DNA of 64,000 bases, taken from positions 31,510 to 95,509 of the forward strand of contig NZ_JQFW01000022.1 of the NCBI RefSeq assembly GCF_000753865.1, given 5' to 3'. Shown here one piece after another: positions 8,399-19,571 of this stretch. The notes beneath the pieces were generated by a model. The model saw nothing but the letters and a program-made list of their open reading frames with translations, was not told the origin of the DNA and made no database searches. Within the stretch, counting starts at the first letter, position 1. Every line of letters starts with the position of its first letter. Made by a program: the position numbers and the translations under genes. This DNA comes from Alteromonas sp. LOR (lineage in GTDB: Bacteria > Pseudomonadota > Gammaproteobacteria > Enterobacterales > Alteromonadaceae).

Positions 8399-9739
8399 TT
8401 ACCCCTGCTGAAACGGATAAACCGAACCTATTTGAAGCAGCTGCGTAAGTTCATCAAGTGCAGTGCGCGACTCAATAAGTAACTGCGGATCTCTTAAGTC
8501 ATCTTCACTTAATTCATCGCGATAGTGCTTATCTATCCACGCATTTAGCCGAGCAAATTGGGAGTCGTTGATCAGAGTAGATTGATTAACACCGTTTAGC
8601 TCCTCTTCACTCATTGCTACGCGCAAGCGCAAACACGCCGGGCCGCCACCGTTTCGCATGCTTTGTTTGACATCGAAATAGTTAACCGACTTTATGGGCG
8701 TACCCAGAGTGATAAGGTTGTCTAAATAGGCTTTAACTGAATCGTTCTCAGCACAGTCCGTAGGCGCAATAATCGTCATTTCACCATTTGGCAGAGTAAT
8801 GATTTGCGTATTAAACAAATAGGTTTTCACTGCGTCTTGCACTGACACTTGTGCTGTAGGCACTTCAATGAAGTGCAGTGGCTTTTCACCAAACTTACGC
8901 TGTAACTCGGCAAACCCTTTATCTTTTTCATGAAACGCTTGTTCATGGAAGAACAGTACGTTTTGGTTACCTACCGCGATAACATCGTTGTGAAATACAC
9001 CTTGATCAATAACATCAGGGTTTTGCTGCATATACACAACACCTTCGTCACGCAAACCATGTAAACGAGCTACCGCTTGACACGCTTCAAGTGTTTGTCT
9101 AGCGGGGTATTTTGTTGGTGCAGGCTTTGAGGGGTCAAAGGCATGTCTACCGTAAACAAATAACTCAACACCCGCTTCGTTATAATCGCTGCACAAACGG
9201 GTATGGTTTGCTGCACCTTCATCGCCAAAATGTTCATTGTCAGGCAGATGTTGGTGATGGGCAAAGTAGGTATCGTTTGCAAACGTACCGCGCAAAATAT
9301 TGCCTGTGACTTGAGGTTCTAACGACCTGTGAAACTTGTTTGTTAAGTTTGCAGGGGTGAAATGCACCCGTCCGTCCGCTGTATCGGCACTAGGAGACAC
9401 AGTGGCGGCATTTGCTGTCCACATGCTACTGGCAGAGCAACATGCTAAAAATATCTCGCGAGATTGCTTTGCAGCGCTTTCTAGTACCCTCGCATCTGTG
9501 CCGGTGAAGCCTAATCGACGTAGCGCGTTAATGTCAGGTCGTTCTTGCGGAGCCAACACGCCTTGCATCATTCCCATGTCCGACAGCGCTTTCGCTTTGG
9601 CCAATCCCTGTTTAGCAGCCTGCTTTGGACTACTCACTGCATTGGCATTGTTGAGAGAAGCAACATTACCGAATGATAAACCGGCATAGTTGTGGGTTGG
9701 GCCAACAAGGCCATCAAAATTCACTTCAAATTGCTTCAT
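8399..9739 (-). CDS. astB: N-succinylarginine dihydrolase
   Basis: Second enzyme of the arginine succinyltransferase pathway: hydrolyses N2-succinylarginine to N2-succinylornithine, ammonia and CO2 in the cytoplasm. The 446 residues match the usual family length. The N-terminus [15 protein letters not shown] and the C-terminal [11 protein letters not shown] with the presumed nucleophile Cys369 are hallmarks of AstB; the conserved [14 protein letters not shown] and HNDVIAVGN segments carry the other catalytic His/Glu residues. The other ast genes (A, C, D, E) are not beside it, so the pathway is split across the chromosome or organised differently than in E. coli. It is transcribed alone towards the shared terminator at 8325. 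Confidence 0.96.
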   Translation of the reverse strand: MKQFEVNFDGLVGPTHNYAGLSFGNVASLNNANAVSSPKQAAKQGLAKAKALSDMGMMQGVLAPQERPDINALRRLGFTGTDARVLESAAKQSREIFLACCSASSMWTANAATVSPSADTADGRVHFTPANLTNKFHRSLEPQVTGNILRGTFANDTYFAHHQHLPDNEHFGDEGAANHTRLCSDYNEAGVELFVYGRHAFDPSKPAPTKYPARQTLEACQAVARLHGLRDEGVVYMQQNPDVIDQGVFHNDVIAVGNQNVLFFHEQAFHEKDKGFAELQRKFGEKPLHFIEVPTAQVSVQDAVKTYLFNTQIITLPNGEMTIIAPTDCAENDSVKAYLDNLITLGTPIKSVNYFDVKQSMRNGGGPACLRLRVAMSEEELNGVNQSTLINDSQFARLNAWIDKHYRDELSEDDLRDPQLLIESRTALDELTQLLQIGSVYPFQQG

Positions 9740-10116
9740 ACTTTCCCTCTATTTGGTGTTTGGGCATTTGAACGCTACGCTGTATAGTTCTAGGCATTCA
9801 GCAAGGCGTTCAACAATCGCGCTTTTTTTACCACCAATGCGCATTTAACCTGTAACAGGGCGCAGTGGTGTTAGTGGAATGGCTGGCATTATACGGCTTT
9901 TAAAGGCTTTGCCAATCGCGCTGCTTATTTCTTGTACAGTTTTTGTGTGAGATTGAAGCAAGTGGAAGAATAAGTATGAAGAAGATCTTGTTTTCCATTC
10001 ACTTTGTAGATATATGTTAAAAAAGAGCGGGCACCCTATATATAGTGCAAGGTTGCATCAATTTTCGGTATTTGACGTAAGAAGTCATTTAAAATCAATA
10101 GGTTTAGTTCAATTAT
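9740..10116. other. Divergent astB/topA intergenic region
   Basis: A 377-base gap holding the promoters of astB (leftward) and topA (rightward). It includes TATATATA at about 10038 and TTGACG at 10072, but no well-spaced -35/-10 pair that I would call with confidence. I see no RNA gene or repeat here. Confidence 0.5.
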
Positions 10117-12792
10117 ATGGCAAAATCACTGGTCATAGTCGAGTCACCAGCCAAAGCGAAAACGATAAATAAATATCTTGGTAAAGATTTTATCGTAAAA
10201 AGTTCGGTTGGCCATGTTCGGGATCTTCCAACGAAGGCTTTAGGTAACGTAGAGCCTAAAAAACCGGCAAAAGAACTCAAAACATACAGCGACGAAGCAC
10301 GTCAAGAATACCTTCGCCGCCATGAATATTTAAAACTTGTAGACAGAATGGGCGTCGATCCTGAAAAAAATTGGCATGCTCATTATCAAGTGCTGCAAGG
10401 TAAAGAAAAAGTTGTTAACGAACTAAAGAAGTTGGCTAAAGATGCCGACACCATCTACCTCGCAACGGATTTGGACCGAGAAGGAGAGGCCATTGCCTGG
10501 CATCTACAGGAATTACTCGGCAGCAAAGGCAAAACCTACCAGCGTGTGGTGTTTAACGAAATTACAAAAAATGCCATTCAGGATGCGTTCTCTGCGCCTG
10601 GTGAGCTTAATATCTCTCGTGTTAATGCGCAGCAAGCACGACGGTTCCTCGATAGAGTCGTTGGTTTTATGGTATCGCCTCTACTTTGGAAAAAAGTAGC
10701 CCGAGGATTGTCTGCAGGGCGCGTTCAGTCTGTTGCAGTGCGTTTGGTGGTAGAGCGTGAGCGAGAGATTAAAGCGTTTGTCCCCGAAGAGTTTTGGGAT
10801 ATTCACGCAGACCTTACCAGCAAGGAACAAGCTGCGCTAAAAATGCTTGTGGCCAAGTATCAGGGCAGTGCATTTAAGCCAAAAAATAAAGACGATGCAG
10901 ATAAGGCATTAGCCGATTTAAAAGGTGCCGATTACACCGTTGAAAGTCGTGAGTCTAAGCCTACGTCAAGCCGTCCCTCTGCACCATTTATTACATCAAC
11001 CCTTCAGCAGGCGGCGAGCACTCGTCTAGGCTTTGGCGTTAAGAAAACGATGATGATGGCTCAGCGTCTTTATGAGGCTGGATACATCACGTATATGCGT
11101 ACTGACTCAACCAACTTAAGCCAAGAAGCGGTTGAAAGTGCAAGGGCTTATATTACCGATAATTTCGGTGATAAATATCTACCCGATTCTGCCATACGCT
11201 ACGGCAGTAAAGAGGGTGCACAAGAGGCTCACGAAGCTATTCGTCCTTCAAACGTGACCATAAGTGCGGCAAGTCTAGGCGATATGGAGCGTGATGCTCA
11301 GCGTCTTTACGAGCTAATTTGGCGTCAATTCTTAGCCTGTCAAATGACACCTGCTAAATACGATGCAACAACGATTAAAGTGGTTGCGGCGGACTATGAA
11401 CTCACCGCAAAAGGCCGAGTGCTTAAATTTGACGGTTGGACACGTGTTCAACCTCAGTTGCGCAAAAAAGGTGACGATGAATTATTGCTACCTGACGTGC
11501 AAAAGGGCGATTCACTTACGCTAAACGAATTAGATCCAAAGCAGCATTTCACTAAGCCTGTAGCTCGCTTTAACGAAGCTTCCTTGGTAAAAGAGCTTGA
11601 AAAACGCGGAATTGGCCGTCCGTCGACTTACGCCAGTATTATCTCAACCATTCAAGATCGCGGTTATGTAAGGCTGGATAATAAACGCTTCTACGCTGAA
11701 AAAATGGGCGAGATAGTGAACGATCGTTTGATGGAAAACTTCGACGATTTAATGAGCTTCGACTTTACCGCGAATATGGAGCAGCACTTAGATGATATCG
11801 CCGAAGGCAATAAAAATTGGAAAGACGTACTTAACGACTTTTACAGTGACTTCTACGGTAAATTATTAAACGCTGAAAAAGATCCAGAAGACGGTGGTAT
11901 GCGCCTAAACCAGGCTATTCCTGCTGGCATAGAGTGCGAGAAGTGCGGCCGTGAAATGAACGTTAGGACTGCTTCCACAGGGGTCTTTTTAGGGTGTTCA
12001 GGCTACAACCTGCCACCTAAAGAACGCTGTACCAACACCATGAACCTAACATCGGGTGATGAGGTGGTGAAGGTTGATGACGAAGAAGAGCTAGAAACCG
12101 AAGCACTGCGCTCTAAAAAACGTTGCGCTAAGTGCGGCACAGCGATGGACAGCTATCTCGTGGATGAGACGAGAAAGTTACACGTGTGTGGTAACACGCC
12201 TACCTGTGACGGAACAGTTGTTGAAACCGGTACCTTTAAAATAAAAGGGTACGACGGCCCTATCATTGAATGCGATAAATGCAGCAGTGATATGGAGCTG
12301 AAAAACGGTCGATTTGGCAAATACTTTGGTTGTACTAACGAAGAATGCAAAAACACCCGTAAACTACTTCGAAATGGTGAAGCAGCTCCACCTAAAGAAG
12401 ATCCAGTGGATTTACCGGAACTTCCATGCGAGAAAACCGACGCACACTTTATGCTGCGTGATGGTGCTTCAGGTATTTTCTTAGCGGCCCACAATTTCCC
12501 TAAGTCCAGAGAGACCCGTGCGCCTAAAGTTCACGAACTTGCTCGCTTTAGAGACCGTATTTCGCCTAAGTTCTATTATCTTGCCGATGCGCCAGCTAAA
12601 GATTCAGACGGAAACGAGACTATTGTTCGATACAGTCGTAAGACAAAGCAACAGTACGTGATGAGTGAGAATGCAGAGGGCAAAGCGACTGGATGGTCGG
12701 CGTGGTATGAGAACGGCAAGTGGCAAGAGCAGGCACCGAAAAAGCCAGCTGCAAAGAAGCCAGCGGCAAAATCTAAAGCCAAAAAGAAGTAA
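10117..12792 (+). CDS. topA: DNA topoisomerase I
   Basis: Type IA topoisomerase that relaxes negative supercoils behind RNA polymerase. The 891 residues show an N-terminal Toprim domain ([12 protein letters not shown]; the acidic triad region [15 protein letters not shown]) and the active-site tyrosine Tyr326 in [10 protein letters not shown]. Three four-cysteine zinc ribbons occur between about residues 607 and 755 (CEKCGRE, CAKCGTA, CDKCSSD), then a further C-terminal zinc-less domain and a lysine/alanine-rich basic tail ending KSKAKKK. Length and order match gammaproteobacterial TopA. The DUF2058 gene follows after 23 bases and is probably co-transcribed. Confidence 0.98.
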   Translation: MAKSLVIVESPAKAKTINKYLGKDFIVKSSVGHVRDLPTKALGNVEPKKPAKELKTYSDEARQEYLRRHEYLKLVDRMGVDPEKNWHAHYQVLQGKEKVVNELKKLAKDADTIYLATDLDREGEAIAWHLQELLGSKGKTYQRVVFNEITKNAIQDAFSAPGELNISRVNAQQARRFLDRVVGFMVSPLLWKKVARGLSAGRVQSVAVRLVVEREREIKAFVPEEFWDIHADLTSKEQAALKMLVAKYQGSAFKPKNKDDADKALADLKGADYTVESRESKPTSSRPSAPFITSTLQQAASTRLGFGVKKTMMMAQRLYEAGYITYMRTDSTNLSQEAVESARAYITDNFGDKYLPDSAIRYGSKEGAQEAHEAIRPSNVTISAASLGDMERDAQRLYELIWRQFLACQMTPAKYDATTIKVVAADYELTAKGRVLKFDGWTRVQPQLRKKGDDELLLPDVQKGDSLTLNELDPKQHFTKPVARFNEASLVKELEKRGIGRPSTYASIISTIQDRGYVRLDNKRFYAEKMGEIVNDRLMENFDDLMSFDFTANMEQHLDDIAEGNKNWKDVLNDFYSDFYGKLLNAEKDPEDGGMRLNQAIPAGIECEKCGREMNVRTASTGVFLGCSGYNLPPKERCTNTMNLTSGDEVVKVDDEEELETEALRSKKRCAKCGTAMDSYLVDETRKLHVCGNTPTCDGTVVETGTFKIKGYDGPIIECDKCSSDMELKNGRFGKYFGCTNEECKNTRKLLRNGEAAPPKEDPVDLPELPCEKTDAHFMLRDGASGIFLAAHNFPKSRETRAPKVHELARFRDRISPKFYYLADAPAKDSDGNETIVRYSRKTKQQYVMSENAEGKATGWSAWYENGKWQEQAPKKPAAKKPAAKSKAKKK

Positions 12793-12815
12793 CTAAATAG
12801 GTAATTAAACGAAAT

Positions 12816-13355
12816 ATGGCCTCTTTACAAGACCAACTTTTGAAAGCGGGATTAGCGGACAAAGGCACGGCTAAAAAAGCCCGTGCTGAAAAGCGCAAAA
12901 AGCAGAAACAGAAGAAGCCAGTAGTGGATGAAGCCACTCTGGCTGCTCAAAAAGCAGCAGAAGAGAAAAAGGAACGTTCGCGAGAGCTGAACCAGCTTCA
13001 GCAAAACGAACGAGAGAAACGGTCGATTGTCGCTCAGGTTAAACAGCTTATTGAAACTAATAAGCAAGCGCGCAAAGGCGATACGGTGCTCAACTTTACC
13101 CACGATAATGTAGTAAAGCGTATGTACGTGAGCGCAGACATTCATCGCCAGGTGACAAAGGGTCGTTTAACCGTCGTGTTACTTGATGATGCGTATGAGC
13201 TAGTGCCGACGCCTGTGGCGGATAAAATAGCCCAGCGCGACGATAGCGTTATTGTTTACCGTGCCGATTTAGATAAGAGCGGTACAGACGGTAAAGATGA
13301 AGCAGAAGATGACTGGTATGCTGACTACGAAATCCCTGATGATTTAACGTGGTAA
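12816..13355 (+). CDS. DUF2058 family protein (YaiL-like)
   Basis: 179-residue cytoplasmic protein of unknown function. The N-terminal third is extremely rich in lysine, alanine and glutamate (a probable charged helix or coiled coil, about residues 15-75). The rest is a compact domain with KRMYVSADIHRQVTKGRL and VVYRAD-like segments typical of the YaiL/DUF2058 family, and the tail is acidic (EAEDDWYADYE). The basic N-terminus suggests nucleic-acid or ribosome association, which is inference. It follows topA by 23 bases and overlaps the start of the next acetyltransferase gene, so the three probably form an operon. Confidence 0.85.
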   Translation: MASLQDQLLKAGLADKGTAKKARAEKRKKQKQKKPVVDEATLAAQKAAEEKKERSRELNQLQQNEREKRSIVAQVKQLIETNKQARKGDTVLNFTHDNVVKRMYVSADIHRQVTKGRLTVVLLDDAYELVPTPVADKIAQRDDSVIVYRADLDKSGTDGKDEAEDDWYADYEIPDDLTW

Positions 13356-13813
13356 CTGGTTTGGTCATTACTTGGCAACTGTGTTCTTTCAATGAACTAA
13401 CGACTAATCAACTCTTCGACTTGTTAAAGTTGAGAGTTGATGTGTTTGTGGTAGAGCAAACCTGTCCTTACCCTGAACTTGACGAAAAAGACAGGCACCC
13501 TGATACTCGGCACCTTATGGGGTTTGTTGATGGTATCTTAGTCGCTTGTGCGAGACTGCTGTCTAAGGGTGTTAGCTTTCCGTCAGTCAGTATTGGGCGA
13601 ATTGCAACGCATAAAGACGTTCGCGGCAAAGGGGCGGGTAAAACGTTAGTTAATAAAGCGATAGCAGAGTGCGAAATGCTGTGGCCTAATGAAGCCATTG
13701 AAATAGGCGCACAAGAGTATCTGCTGTCTTTCTATGAAAGCTTTGGTTTTGTTTCTATATCGCCTATGTATTTGGAAGATGATATCCCTCATGTGGATAT
13801 GAAACGGGTGTGA
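13349..13813 (+). CDS. elaA: GNAT acetyltransferase, ElaA family
   Basis: Predicted acetyl-CoA-dependent N-acetyltransferase of 154 residues. It resembles E. coli ElaA along its whole length: LRVDVFVVEQTCPYPELDEKD, the acetyl-CoA-binding IGRIATHKDVRGKGAGKTLV (R/Q-x-x-G-x-G/A loop), and the terminal FYESFGFVSISPMYLEDDIPH. The substrate of the family is not settled. The start is uncertain: GTG at 13349 overlaps the preceding stop, whereas TTG at 13361 would give an N-terminus closer to ElaA (M-V-I-T-W-Q). Neither has a strong Shine-Dalgarno. Overlap with the DUF2058 gene implies translational coupling. Confidence 0.85.
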   Translation: MVTGLVITWQLCSFNELTTNQLFDLLKLRVDVFVVEQTCPYPELDEKDRHPDTRHLMGFVDGILVACARLLSKGVSFPSVSIGRIATHKDVRGKGAGKTLVNKAIAECEMLWPNEAIEIGAQEYLLSFYESFGFVSISPMYLEDDIPHVDMKRV

Positions 13814-13904
13814 ATCGATTTAAGTCGAACAATGCTTTCAACCCCTCAGTGCATCAATCTTTTTATTCTATTCACTCATTTCAACTACCACATTAGCACG
13901 AAGG

Positions 13905-14798
13905 CTAGTGTCGGCATTCCCGTGGGGCAATGCCAAAAGCTTGTTTGAACAAGCGACTGAAGTGGCTTGCGCTATTAAAGCCTAGATCAAAGCATACGCT
14001 GCTAATTGCCTTGCCTTTTAACAGTTGAGAGCGGGCTTTTTGTAATCTTAACTGCCTTTGAAACAGCGCTGGTGTGGTGCCAAAGGCCAGTCTAAACTGC
14101 TGATAAAACTTGCTTCTGCTCATACACGCTATTTTACACAACTCATTGATATCCAATTCTTCTGCTAAATGGCTTTCTATGTATTCAATCGCGTTACTTA
14201 TTTTCCCTTTAAGTTGCAGTGTCTGTGAGCTAGCAAGCAGCAAATCTCGGCTTTGTTGCTGAAGCAAACGAGTGATCAGTTCATTCAGCGATAAATCAAT
14301 TAAATAGTGACGCTCTGCGCCCTGCTCACTGAATAAATGTACCATTCGCTCTAGAAGCTGTTGGGTTTGAGCATTGTGCTTTGTATGTACTAAATCTGGT
14401 GTGTATTCAAACAATCCGTCTGACGCTATTCTCTGCTGCATATTCAGCGCCTCAGATACTGCGTTAATCTTATCTTTACTTATTTCAATCGCAAGGCATG
14501 TGGTAGGGGTATTTAACGAAGCTTGAGGGAAGTCAATCAGCACCTTCTGTTTTGGCGCAATGACAAAAGACTCATGAGGTAAAAAAGCGTTGTGATACTG
14601 ACTACTATCCACATGCATAATTTTTTTGCCAGACAGCATGGCGCAAAAAAGAAGTTCATCTGAGTGAAGCGCCACTTTTTGAGCGCTTTCGTAGGTATCG
14701 TAAATACTCAGTTCACTGTTGTCGGCAGCAAACGTCACCTTATTTTCGATCAATACATCAAGCTGTTGACGCTTTTTATCTAATCTTGGTGTGTGCAT
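13905..14798 (-). CDS. AraC-family transcriptional regulator
   Basis: 297-residue regulator. The N-terminal half matches the AraC_N-type ligand or dimerisation domain (no enzymatic motif seen). The C-terminal ~100 residues hold two helix-turn-helix motifs, ELDINELCKIACMSRSKFYQ and ISSVCFDLGFNSASHFSRLF, followed by the family end FGIAPREC. It is divergent from the aldehyde dehydrogenase gene across about 208 bases, so it most likely controls that gene and perhaps itself. The inducer is not deducible. Three 12-base-spaced repeats lie just upstream of its start. AAAGG precedes the ATG. Confidence 0.88.
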   Translation of the reverse strand: MHTPRLDKKRQQLDVLIENKVTFAADNSELSIYDTYESAQKVALHSDELLFCAMLSGKKIMHVDSSQYHNAFLPHESFVIAPKQKVLIDFPQASLNTPTTCLAIEISKDKINAVSEALNMQQRIASDGLFEYTPDLVHTKHNAQTQQLLERMVHLFSEQGAERHYLIDLSLNELITRLLQQQSRDLLLASSQTLQLKGKISNAIEYIESHLAEELDINELCKIACMSRSKFYQQFRLAFGTTPALFQRQLRLQKARSQLLKGKAISSVCFDLGFNSASHFSRLFKQAFGIAPRECRH

Positions 14799-14808
14799 CT
14801 TTAACCTT

Positions 14809-14844
14809 TACTTTTTCCCGTACTTTTTCTTGTACTTGTTAATT
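14809..14844. repeat. Three 12-base-spaced TACTT repeats in the araC-type gene leader
   Basis: TACTTTTTCCCG, TACTTTTTCTTG and TACTTGTTAATT follow each other at exactly 12-base intervals (14809, 14821, 14833), 11-46 bases upstream of the regulator's start codon. They could be operator half-sites or a slipped duplication; there is no direct proof of binding. Confidence 0.6.
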
Positions 14845-15006
14845 GTGGAATTACAGACAAGTTTCTTGGACAGCAAATCAAGAGAACGCCAATTTGTTAG
14901 TTTAATGTAAAGCATCGGTAAATATAAAGCATGTTTTTTTCGTCAAGAGTTACGACTAATAGCGATAGCGATTTACCCCTTTAAACAACAAAAAGAGAGT
15001 AAAGAT

Positions 15007-16527
15007 ATGATTTATGCAAACCCTGGAAGCGATGGTGCCCTCGTAAACTTTAAATCTGAGTACGGGAATTACATTGGAGGAGAGTGGGTGAAGCCGGTCA
15101 ATGGAAACTATTTTGACAATATTAGCCCAGTTAATGGCAAGGTATTCTGTAAAATACCCCGTTCAGATAGTGCTGACATTAATCTTGCGCTGGATAAAGC
15201 CCATGCCGTGAAAGCTGAGTGGGGAACCACTTCGGTTACTGAGCGCAGCAATATCCTCCTTAAAATTGCAGATCGCATTGATGAAAACCTCGAGCTACTC
15301 GCTGTTGCCGATTCGTGGGATAACGGTAAAGCAGTGCGGGAAACCCTCGCTGCAGATATTCCTTTAGCAGCAGATCACTTTAGATACTTTGCCGGTTGCT
15401 TGCGTTCGCAAGATGGCTCTATTGGTGAAATTGATGAAACAACGGTTGCCTATCATTTTCACGAGCCTCTGGGTGTGGTGGGGCAAATTATTCCCTGGAA
15501 TTTTCCTATTCTGATGGCCGCTTGGAAATTAGCACCTGCGCTGGCCGCTGGGAATTGCGTTGTGCTTAAGCCTGCCGAGCAAACGCCTGCATCTATTTTA
15601 GTGTTAGCAGAAATAGTGGGTGATTTACTTCCGCCGGGAGTACTCAACATTGTCAACGGGTTTGGCAAAGAAGCCGGAGAAGCGCTAGCAACCAGTAAAC
15701 GAATTGCCAAAATTGCCTTCACAGGCTCTACCCCTGTTGGCTCTCATATTTTGAAATGTGCTGCAGATAATATTATTCCCTCTACCGTAGAGCTTGGCGG
15801 TAAGTCACCTAATATATTCTTCAACGATGTCATGGACCACGATGATGCATTTCTTTCAAAAGCGATTGAAGGAGCAGTGCTCGCGTACTTTAACCAAGGG
15901 GAAGTGTGTACCTGTCCATCTCGCTTATTCATCCAAAAGGATATATACGACAAGTTTATGGAGAAAATACTTGAGCGTACCGCTCAAATTATTCGCGGTA
16001 ACCCTCTTGATACCGAAACCATGGTTGGTGCTCAGGCGTCGGAGGCCCAGTTTAATAAAATCTTGAATTACATTGATATCGGCAAAAAAGAAGGCGCAGA
16101 GGTGCTTACCGGCGGCAATATAGAAAAGCTAACTGACGAACTCAACGGCGGTTTTTATATTCAGCCAACGCTGTTGAAAGGCACCAACGATATGCGAGTA
16201 TTTCAAGAGGAAATTTTTGGGCCCGTTATTTCTATGTCTACGTTTAAAGATGAAGCTGAAGCCCTCAAATTGGCCAATAGTTCCGAGTTTGGTTTAGGTG
16301 CTGGCGTGTGGAGTCGAAATATGAATTTGGCCTATCGCATGGGACGCAAAATAGAAGCGGGCAGGGTATGGACTAACTGCTATCACATGTACCCAGCCCA
16401 TGCGGCTTTTGGAGGATATAAAAAATCAGGTATTGGCCGAGAGACACACAAGCTAGCGCTTAGTCACTATCAACAAACCAAAAACCTGTTGGTCAGTTAT
16501 AGCGAGGATCCACTCGGATTCTTTTAA
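15007..16527 (+). CDS. exaC: Aldehyde dehydrogenase (AldB/ExaC type)
   Basis: NAD(P)+-dependent oxidation of acetaldehyde or similar short aldehydes to the acid. The 506 residues align closely with my memory of E. coli AldB: YIGGEWV start, [20 protein letters not shown] cofactor region, FTGSTPVG, Glu262 in VELGGKSPN, nucleophile Cys301 in GEVCTCPSR, and the AldB-type C-terminus [20 protein letters not shown]. In the family it works with alcohol dehydrogenases (ExaC with ExaA) in ethanol use, but no such alcohol dehydrogenase is in this window. It is divergent from an AraC regulator, its probable activator, and ends at a strong terminator. AGAGAGTAAAGAT precedes the ATG. Confidence 0.92.
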   Translation: MIYANPGSDGALVNFKSEYGNYIGGEWVKPVNGNYFDNISPVNGKVFCKIPRSDSADINLALDKAHAVKAEWGTTSVTERSNILLKIADRIDENLELLAVADSWDNGKAVRETLAADIPLAADHFRYFAGCLRSQDGSIGEIDETTVAYHFHEPLGVVGQIIPWNFPILMAAWKLAPALAAGNCVVLKPAEQTPASILVLAEIVGDLLPPGVLNIVNGFGKEAGEALATSKRIAKIAFTGSTPVGSHILKCAADNIIPSTVELGGKSPNIFFNDVMDHDDAFLSKAIEGAVLAYFNQGEVCTCPSRLFIQKDIYDKFMEKILERTAQIIRGNPLDTETMVGAQASEAQFNKILNYIDIGKKEGAEVLTGGNIEKLTDELNGGFYIQPTLLKGTNDMRVFQEEIFGPVISMSTFKDEAEALKLANSSEFGLGAGVWSRNMNLAYRMGRKIEAGRVWTNCYHMYPAHAAFGGYKKSGIGRETHKLALSHYQQTKNLLVSYSEDPLGFF

Positions 16528-16549
16528 AGTCAGTATGTTATGAGATAAA

Positions 16550-16590
16550 GGTTGCAGCGCTTTCAATAAAAAGTGCCTGCAACCCTTTAT
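16550..16590 (+). terminator. Terminator after the aldehyde dehydrogenase gene
   Basis: GGTTGCAG pairs with CTGCAACC, and the stem continues inward through GCGCTTT / AAAGTGC (one G-T pair) to a short CAATA loop. It is followed by CTTTATTTTATT. Confidence 0.85.
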
Positions 16591-16594
16591 TTTA

Positions 16595-16995
16595 TTACCT
16601 CACCAATCGAGATCAAATCTTGCGTTAACATTTCGATTTCTATTTTTTCTACGCTCGGTGGTATAAAGGTTACGCCACAGTGCTAATAAGGTCTTTCAAC
16701 GACCGACTATAATCCGAACTTTAATAGTGCATCTTACGTTTTCATGCACCTTTCAAATGCAAAGCTGTGTCATAAAGTTCAATGATTGACGGCTTGACGT
16801 TTTTGACAAAGCTCAAAAAGTTATTTTAATTCAGCTTTTTACATTCTCTGCACGGTTGTTGTCCAATTGGTCAGTAAATTGGCATCCTTTCTGCTGTTTC
16901 CCGTAAATGAAAAACAAAAATCTTCATCTTTTATAAGAATCGTGACGATAGCGCATCTCGAATAATTCGATGTTCATTTATTTTAGGGAAAAGTA
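16595..16995 (+). promoter_or_regulatory. Long upstream region of the TonB receptor gene
   Basis: About 400 bases without a supported gene. TTGACA at 16803 with TTTAAT at 16825 (16-base spacer) is the best promoter candidate, about 165 bases before the start codon. It is preceded by two further TTGACG words at 16786 and 16794. I see no Fur-box-like palindrome here. The long leader leaves room for post-transcriptional control, but I recognise no riboswitch. Confidence 0.4.
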
Positions 16996-19329
16996 ATGAA
17001 TAAAAAAAACGGTAGTGTAAAGACAATAGCAACTGCTCTCATCATGTCGGGATTAGCCTGCCAACATGTTTTTGCGCAACAATCGAAAGAAAGCGATAAA
17101 AAGTCTCTCGAACGCGCTATTGAAAACATTACGGTGACAGCTGAGAAGCGCAGCGAGAGTTTACAAGAGGTTTCTCAAGCTGTTACCGCTATTTCTTCAA
17201 ATGAGCTAGATAAAAAATATATTTCTTCTTTTGTCGATTTAAGTGCAGTTGCTCCAGGCGTCACAGTAGCGAAAAACGAAGGCTTTAAATCAATTATTTC
17301 GATTCGCGGTGTGGGTAATGAAGCAAACCAAAATGCCACTGCAAATCCATCTGTTTCATATCACATGGACGGGATCTATATTGCGTCACCATATGCTCTG
17401 CAAACTGATTTTATCGATATCGAACGGATAGAGGTGTTGCGGGGGCCTCAGGGAACACTTTTTGGTCAAAATTCAACCGGTGGTGCAATCAATGTGATTA
17501 ATACACTGCCCGTTTTTGATGAGTTTGCCGGCAAAGCGGATATCACAATTGGTAACTTTAATCTGAGAAAGTTCCGCGGCACGCTTAACGTTCCAGTGAG
17601 TGATAGTATAGCAACGCGAACGTCTGTTAGTGTGGTCAAACAAGATGGCTACACACAAAACGTATACAACGGCCCGAGTGTCACTGAGCGAGATGAAACA
17701 TTTATTGGTGAAGATTTGGATAACATTGATAACCTTTCATTTAGAACAGACTGGCGTTTTGCTGTGACTGACGATTTAAGTGTCCGTCTTTTAGCTCAAC
17801 TTTTTTCTGGAGAATCTAATGGCGCGGGTATAAAGGGCATTGATGATCCTACGCCAGGCGCGCGAAACCTGTCTCAAGATACGGAATCATTTTACGAACT
17901 GGATTCACAGGTGATTGGCCTTATTGCTGAGTGGAACGCAGACTTCGCGGTCATTAAGTCGTTAAGTAGTTATCAAAAAGATGACATAACCGTTATTCGA
18001 GACAATGACCGTCATTCATTTTTGACCAACCCTGAAATTCAAATTAGCCAGTTTAATCCAGAGATTAATATTCAAACCACATTTACCCAAGAGTTAAATA
18101 TCATTTCCAACGAACCATTATTTGGTAAGTTGGACTGGCTTGTGGGAATGTTTTATCTTGACACAGATATTGAAATTACGATTCGCGAAGAGCTTGATGT
18201 GGGACGAGATGGCTTTCTAGATGGGTATGAAACAACATTTCCTGAAGTTTTTGGCGGCGATAGAGGGTTTATTTCAGATTCAAATCCAAAGCGAAAGTCG
18301 CTGTCGTTTTACGGACAAACAACCTATCCATTTAGCGAATCAGTGCGTCTTATCACAGGCTTACGATACACAGATGATGAAGTTGAAAGTACCGTTTCTA
18401 ACTTCTTCAGCCCGACTCCTTCATTTATTAATCCGAAAACGTCAGATTTAACGGGACGAATTGCACTTGAGTGGGACCTTGCTACTAGCACAATGGCCTA
18501 TGCGTCTTACACACGAGGACTTAAGCCAGGAGGAAGTAACTTAACCTTTTCAGAGGGCGTCGATGCGTTAGTTCGAGAAGCTTTTGAAGATGAGACGATT
18601 AATGCGTATGAAGTCGGATATAAAGCTGATTTACTTGATAATTTAGTTCGTACGAACGTAGCAGCATTTTACTATGATTATACTAATTTACAGTTTCAAG
18701 CCTCAGATTTTAATGAGTTCGGCAGTGGCGTTTCGAATATTCCTAAGTCAGAGATATATGGTTTAGAATTTGAAATGACCGCACTGCTTGGCGATCACTT
18801 TAGTCTTGATGTAAAACTCGGTGTAACTGAATCAGAAGTGTCCGCTGATTATTTAGCATTAGACAATCGATTATTAATTGAAAACGTGTTTTTAGCTGAT
18901 GGAGTCACGCCGGCGAAAGAAGAGATCCACGGCGCTACGCGAGATGTTGCCGGATTTCTACAAAATTTAAATGGCAATGAGTTAGCGAAAACACCGGGCT
19001 TAACGGCAGACATAACCTTAGCGTATGAAAATCAACTCTCAAGCGGGGCGTACATTGTGACGAGTTTACAATATACGCACAGGGGAGACTTCGAACAACG
19101 CGTGTTTAACAATCCAGAGGTAGATGACGTCGATGCATACAATCTGTTTAACGCCAATTTGTCATACGACTCGCCGGATGAAAGTTGGGGAGCCGATCTT
19201 ATGGTTTACAACATTACTGACCAGGACGGCGTTAACTCATCAATGACCGACGTGTTTGGCGTTAACGAAACAGGCTTTCAGTTTATTCCACCGCGAATGG
19301 TAATGGGACGCATAAGATTCGCATTTTAA
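16996..19329 (+). CDS. TonB-dependent outer-membrane receptor
   Basis: Energy-coupled outer-membrane transporter of 777 residues. A signal peptide (MNKKNGSVK ... VFAQQ) is followed by a TonB box (ITVTAEKR), a plug domain with the usual SIRGVGNE, VSYHMDGIY and IEVLRGPQGTLFGQNSTGGAINV motifs, and a 22-strand-type barrel ending in the aromatic terminus RIRFAF. The EKRSESLQEV opening is common in receptors of marine and sphingomonad bacteria whose substrates are usually unknown plant or algal compounds. No Fur-like site is seen upstream, so iron uptake is not indicated. The preceding aldehyde dehydrogenase gene is separated by a terminator. GGGAAAAGTA precedes the ATG. Confidence 0.92.
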   Translation: MNKKNGSVKTIATALIMSGLACQHVFAQQSKESDKKSLERAIENITVTAEKRSESLQEVSQAVTAISSNELDKKYISSFVDLSAVAPGVTVAKNEGFKSIISIRGVGNEANQNATANPSVSYHMDGIYIASPYALQTDFIDIERIEVLRGPQGTLFGQNSTGGAINVINTLPVFDEFAGKADITIGNFNLRKFRGTLNVPVSDSIATRTSVSVVKQDGYTQNVYNGPSVTERDETFIGEDLDNIDNLSFRTDWRFAVTDDLSVRLLAQLFSGESNGAGIKGIDDPTPGARNLSQDTESFYELDSQVIGLIAEWNADFAVIKSLSSYQKDDITVIRDNDRHSFLTNPEIQISQFNPEINIQTTFTQELNIISNEPLFGKLDWLVGMFYLDTDIEITIREELDVGRDGFLDGYETTFPEVFGGDRGFISDSNPKRKSLSFYGQTTYPFSESVRLITGLRYTDDEVESTVSNFFSPTPSFINPKTSDLTGRIALEWDLATSTMAYASYTRGLKPGGSNLTFSEGVDALVREAFEDETINAYEVGYKADLLDNLVRTNVAAFYYDYTNLQFQASDFNEFGSGVSNIPKSEIYGLEFEMTALLGDHFSLDVKLGVTESEVSADYLALDNRLLIENVFLADGVTPAKEEIHGATRDVAGFLQNLNGNELAKTPGLTADITLAYENQLSSGAYIVTSLQYTHRGDFEQRVFNNPEVDDVDAYNLFNANLSYDSPDESWGADLMVYNITDQDGVNSSMTDVFGVNETGFQFIPPRMVMGRIRFAF

Positions 19330-19529
19330 TCTTCTATTCATCTATTTTTAATGAAGCGTAAAAGGTTTCGTTATAATTTTTCTCTAGGATACAAAGGGTA
19401 GCAAGTGCAGTTGCCCTGATGCTTAAAGGACATCAGGGATGTCGGCGGAATATCTTGGGTTAAGGATTTGATGTGTGTGCCAATGATAAACCGTGTTAAC
19501 GACAACACCGCCATTATCGCTACAACTAT

Positions 19530-19561
19530 GCCCAACGTTGTCCCTTCGTTGGGCTTTTTTT
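19530..19561 (+). terminator. Terminator after the TonB receptor gene
   Basis: 8-bp stem GCCCAACG / CGTTGGGC with a 9-base loop and a run of seven T. Confidence 0.9.
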
Positions 19562-19571
19562 ATTTGCGGTT

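Noticed and set aside
9976..10020. 14-codon frame ATG AAG AAG upstream of topA
   Set aside because: Too short to judge, with no attenuator-like hairpins; chance is sufficient.
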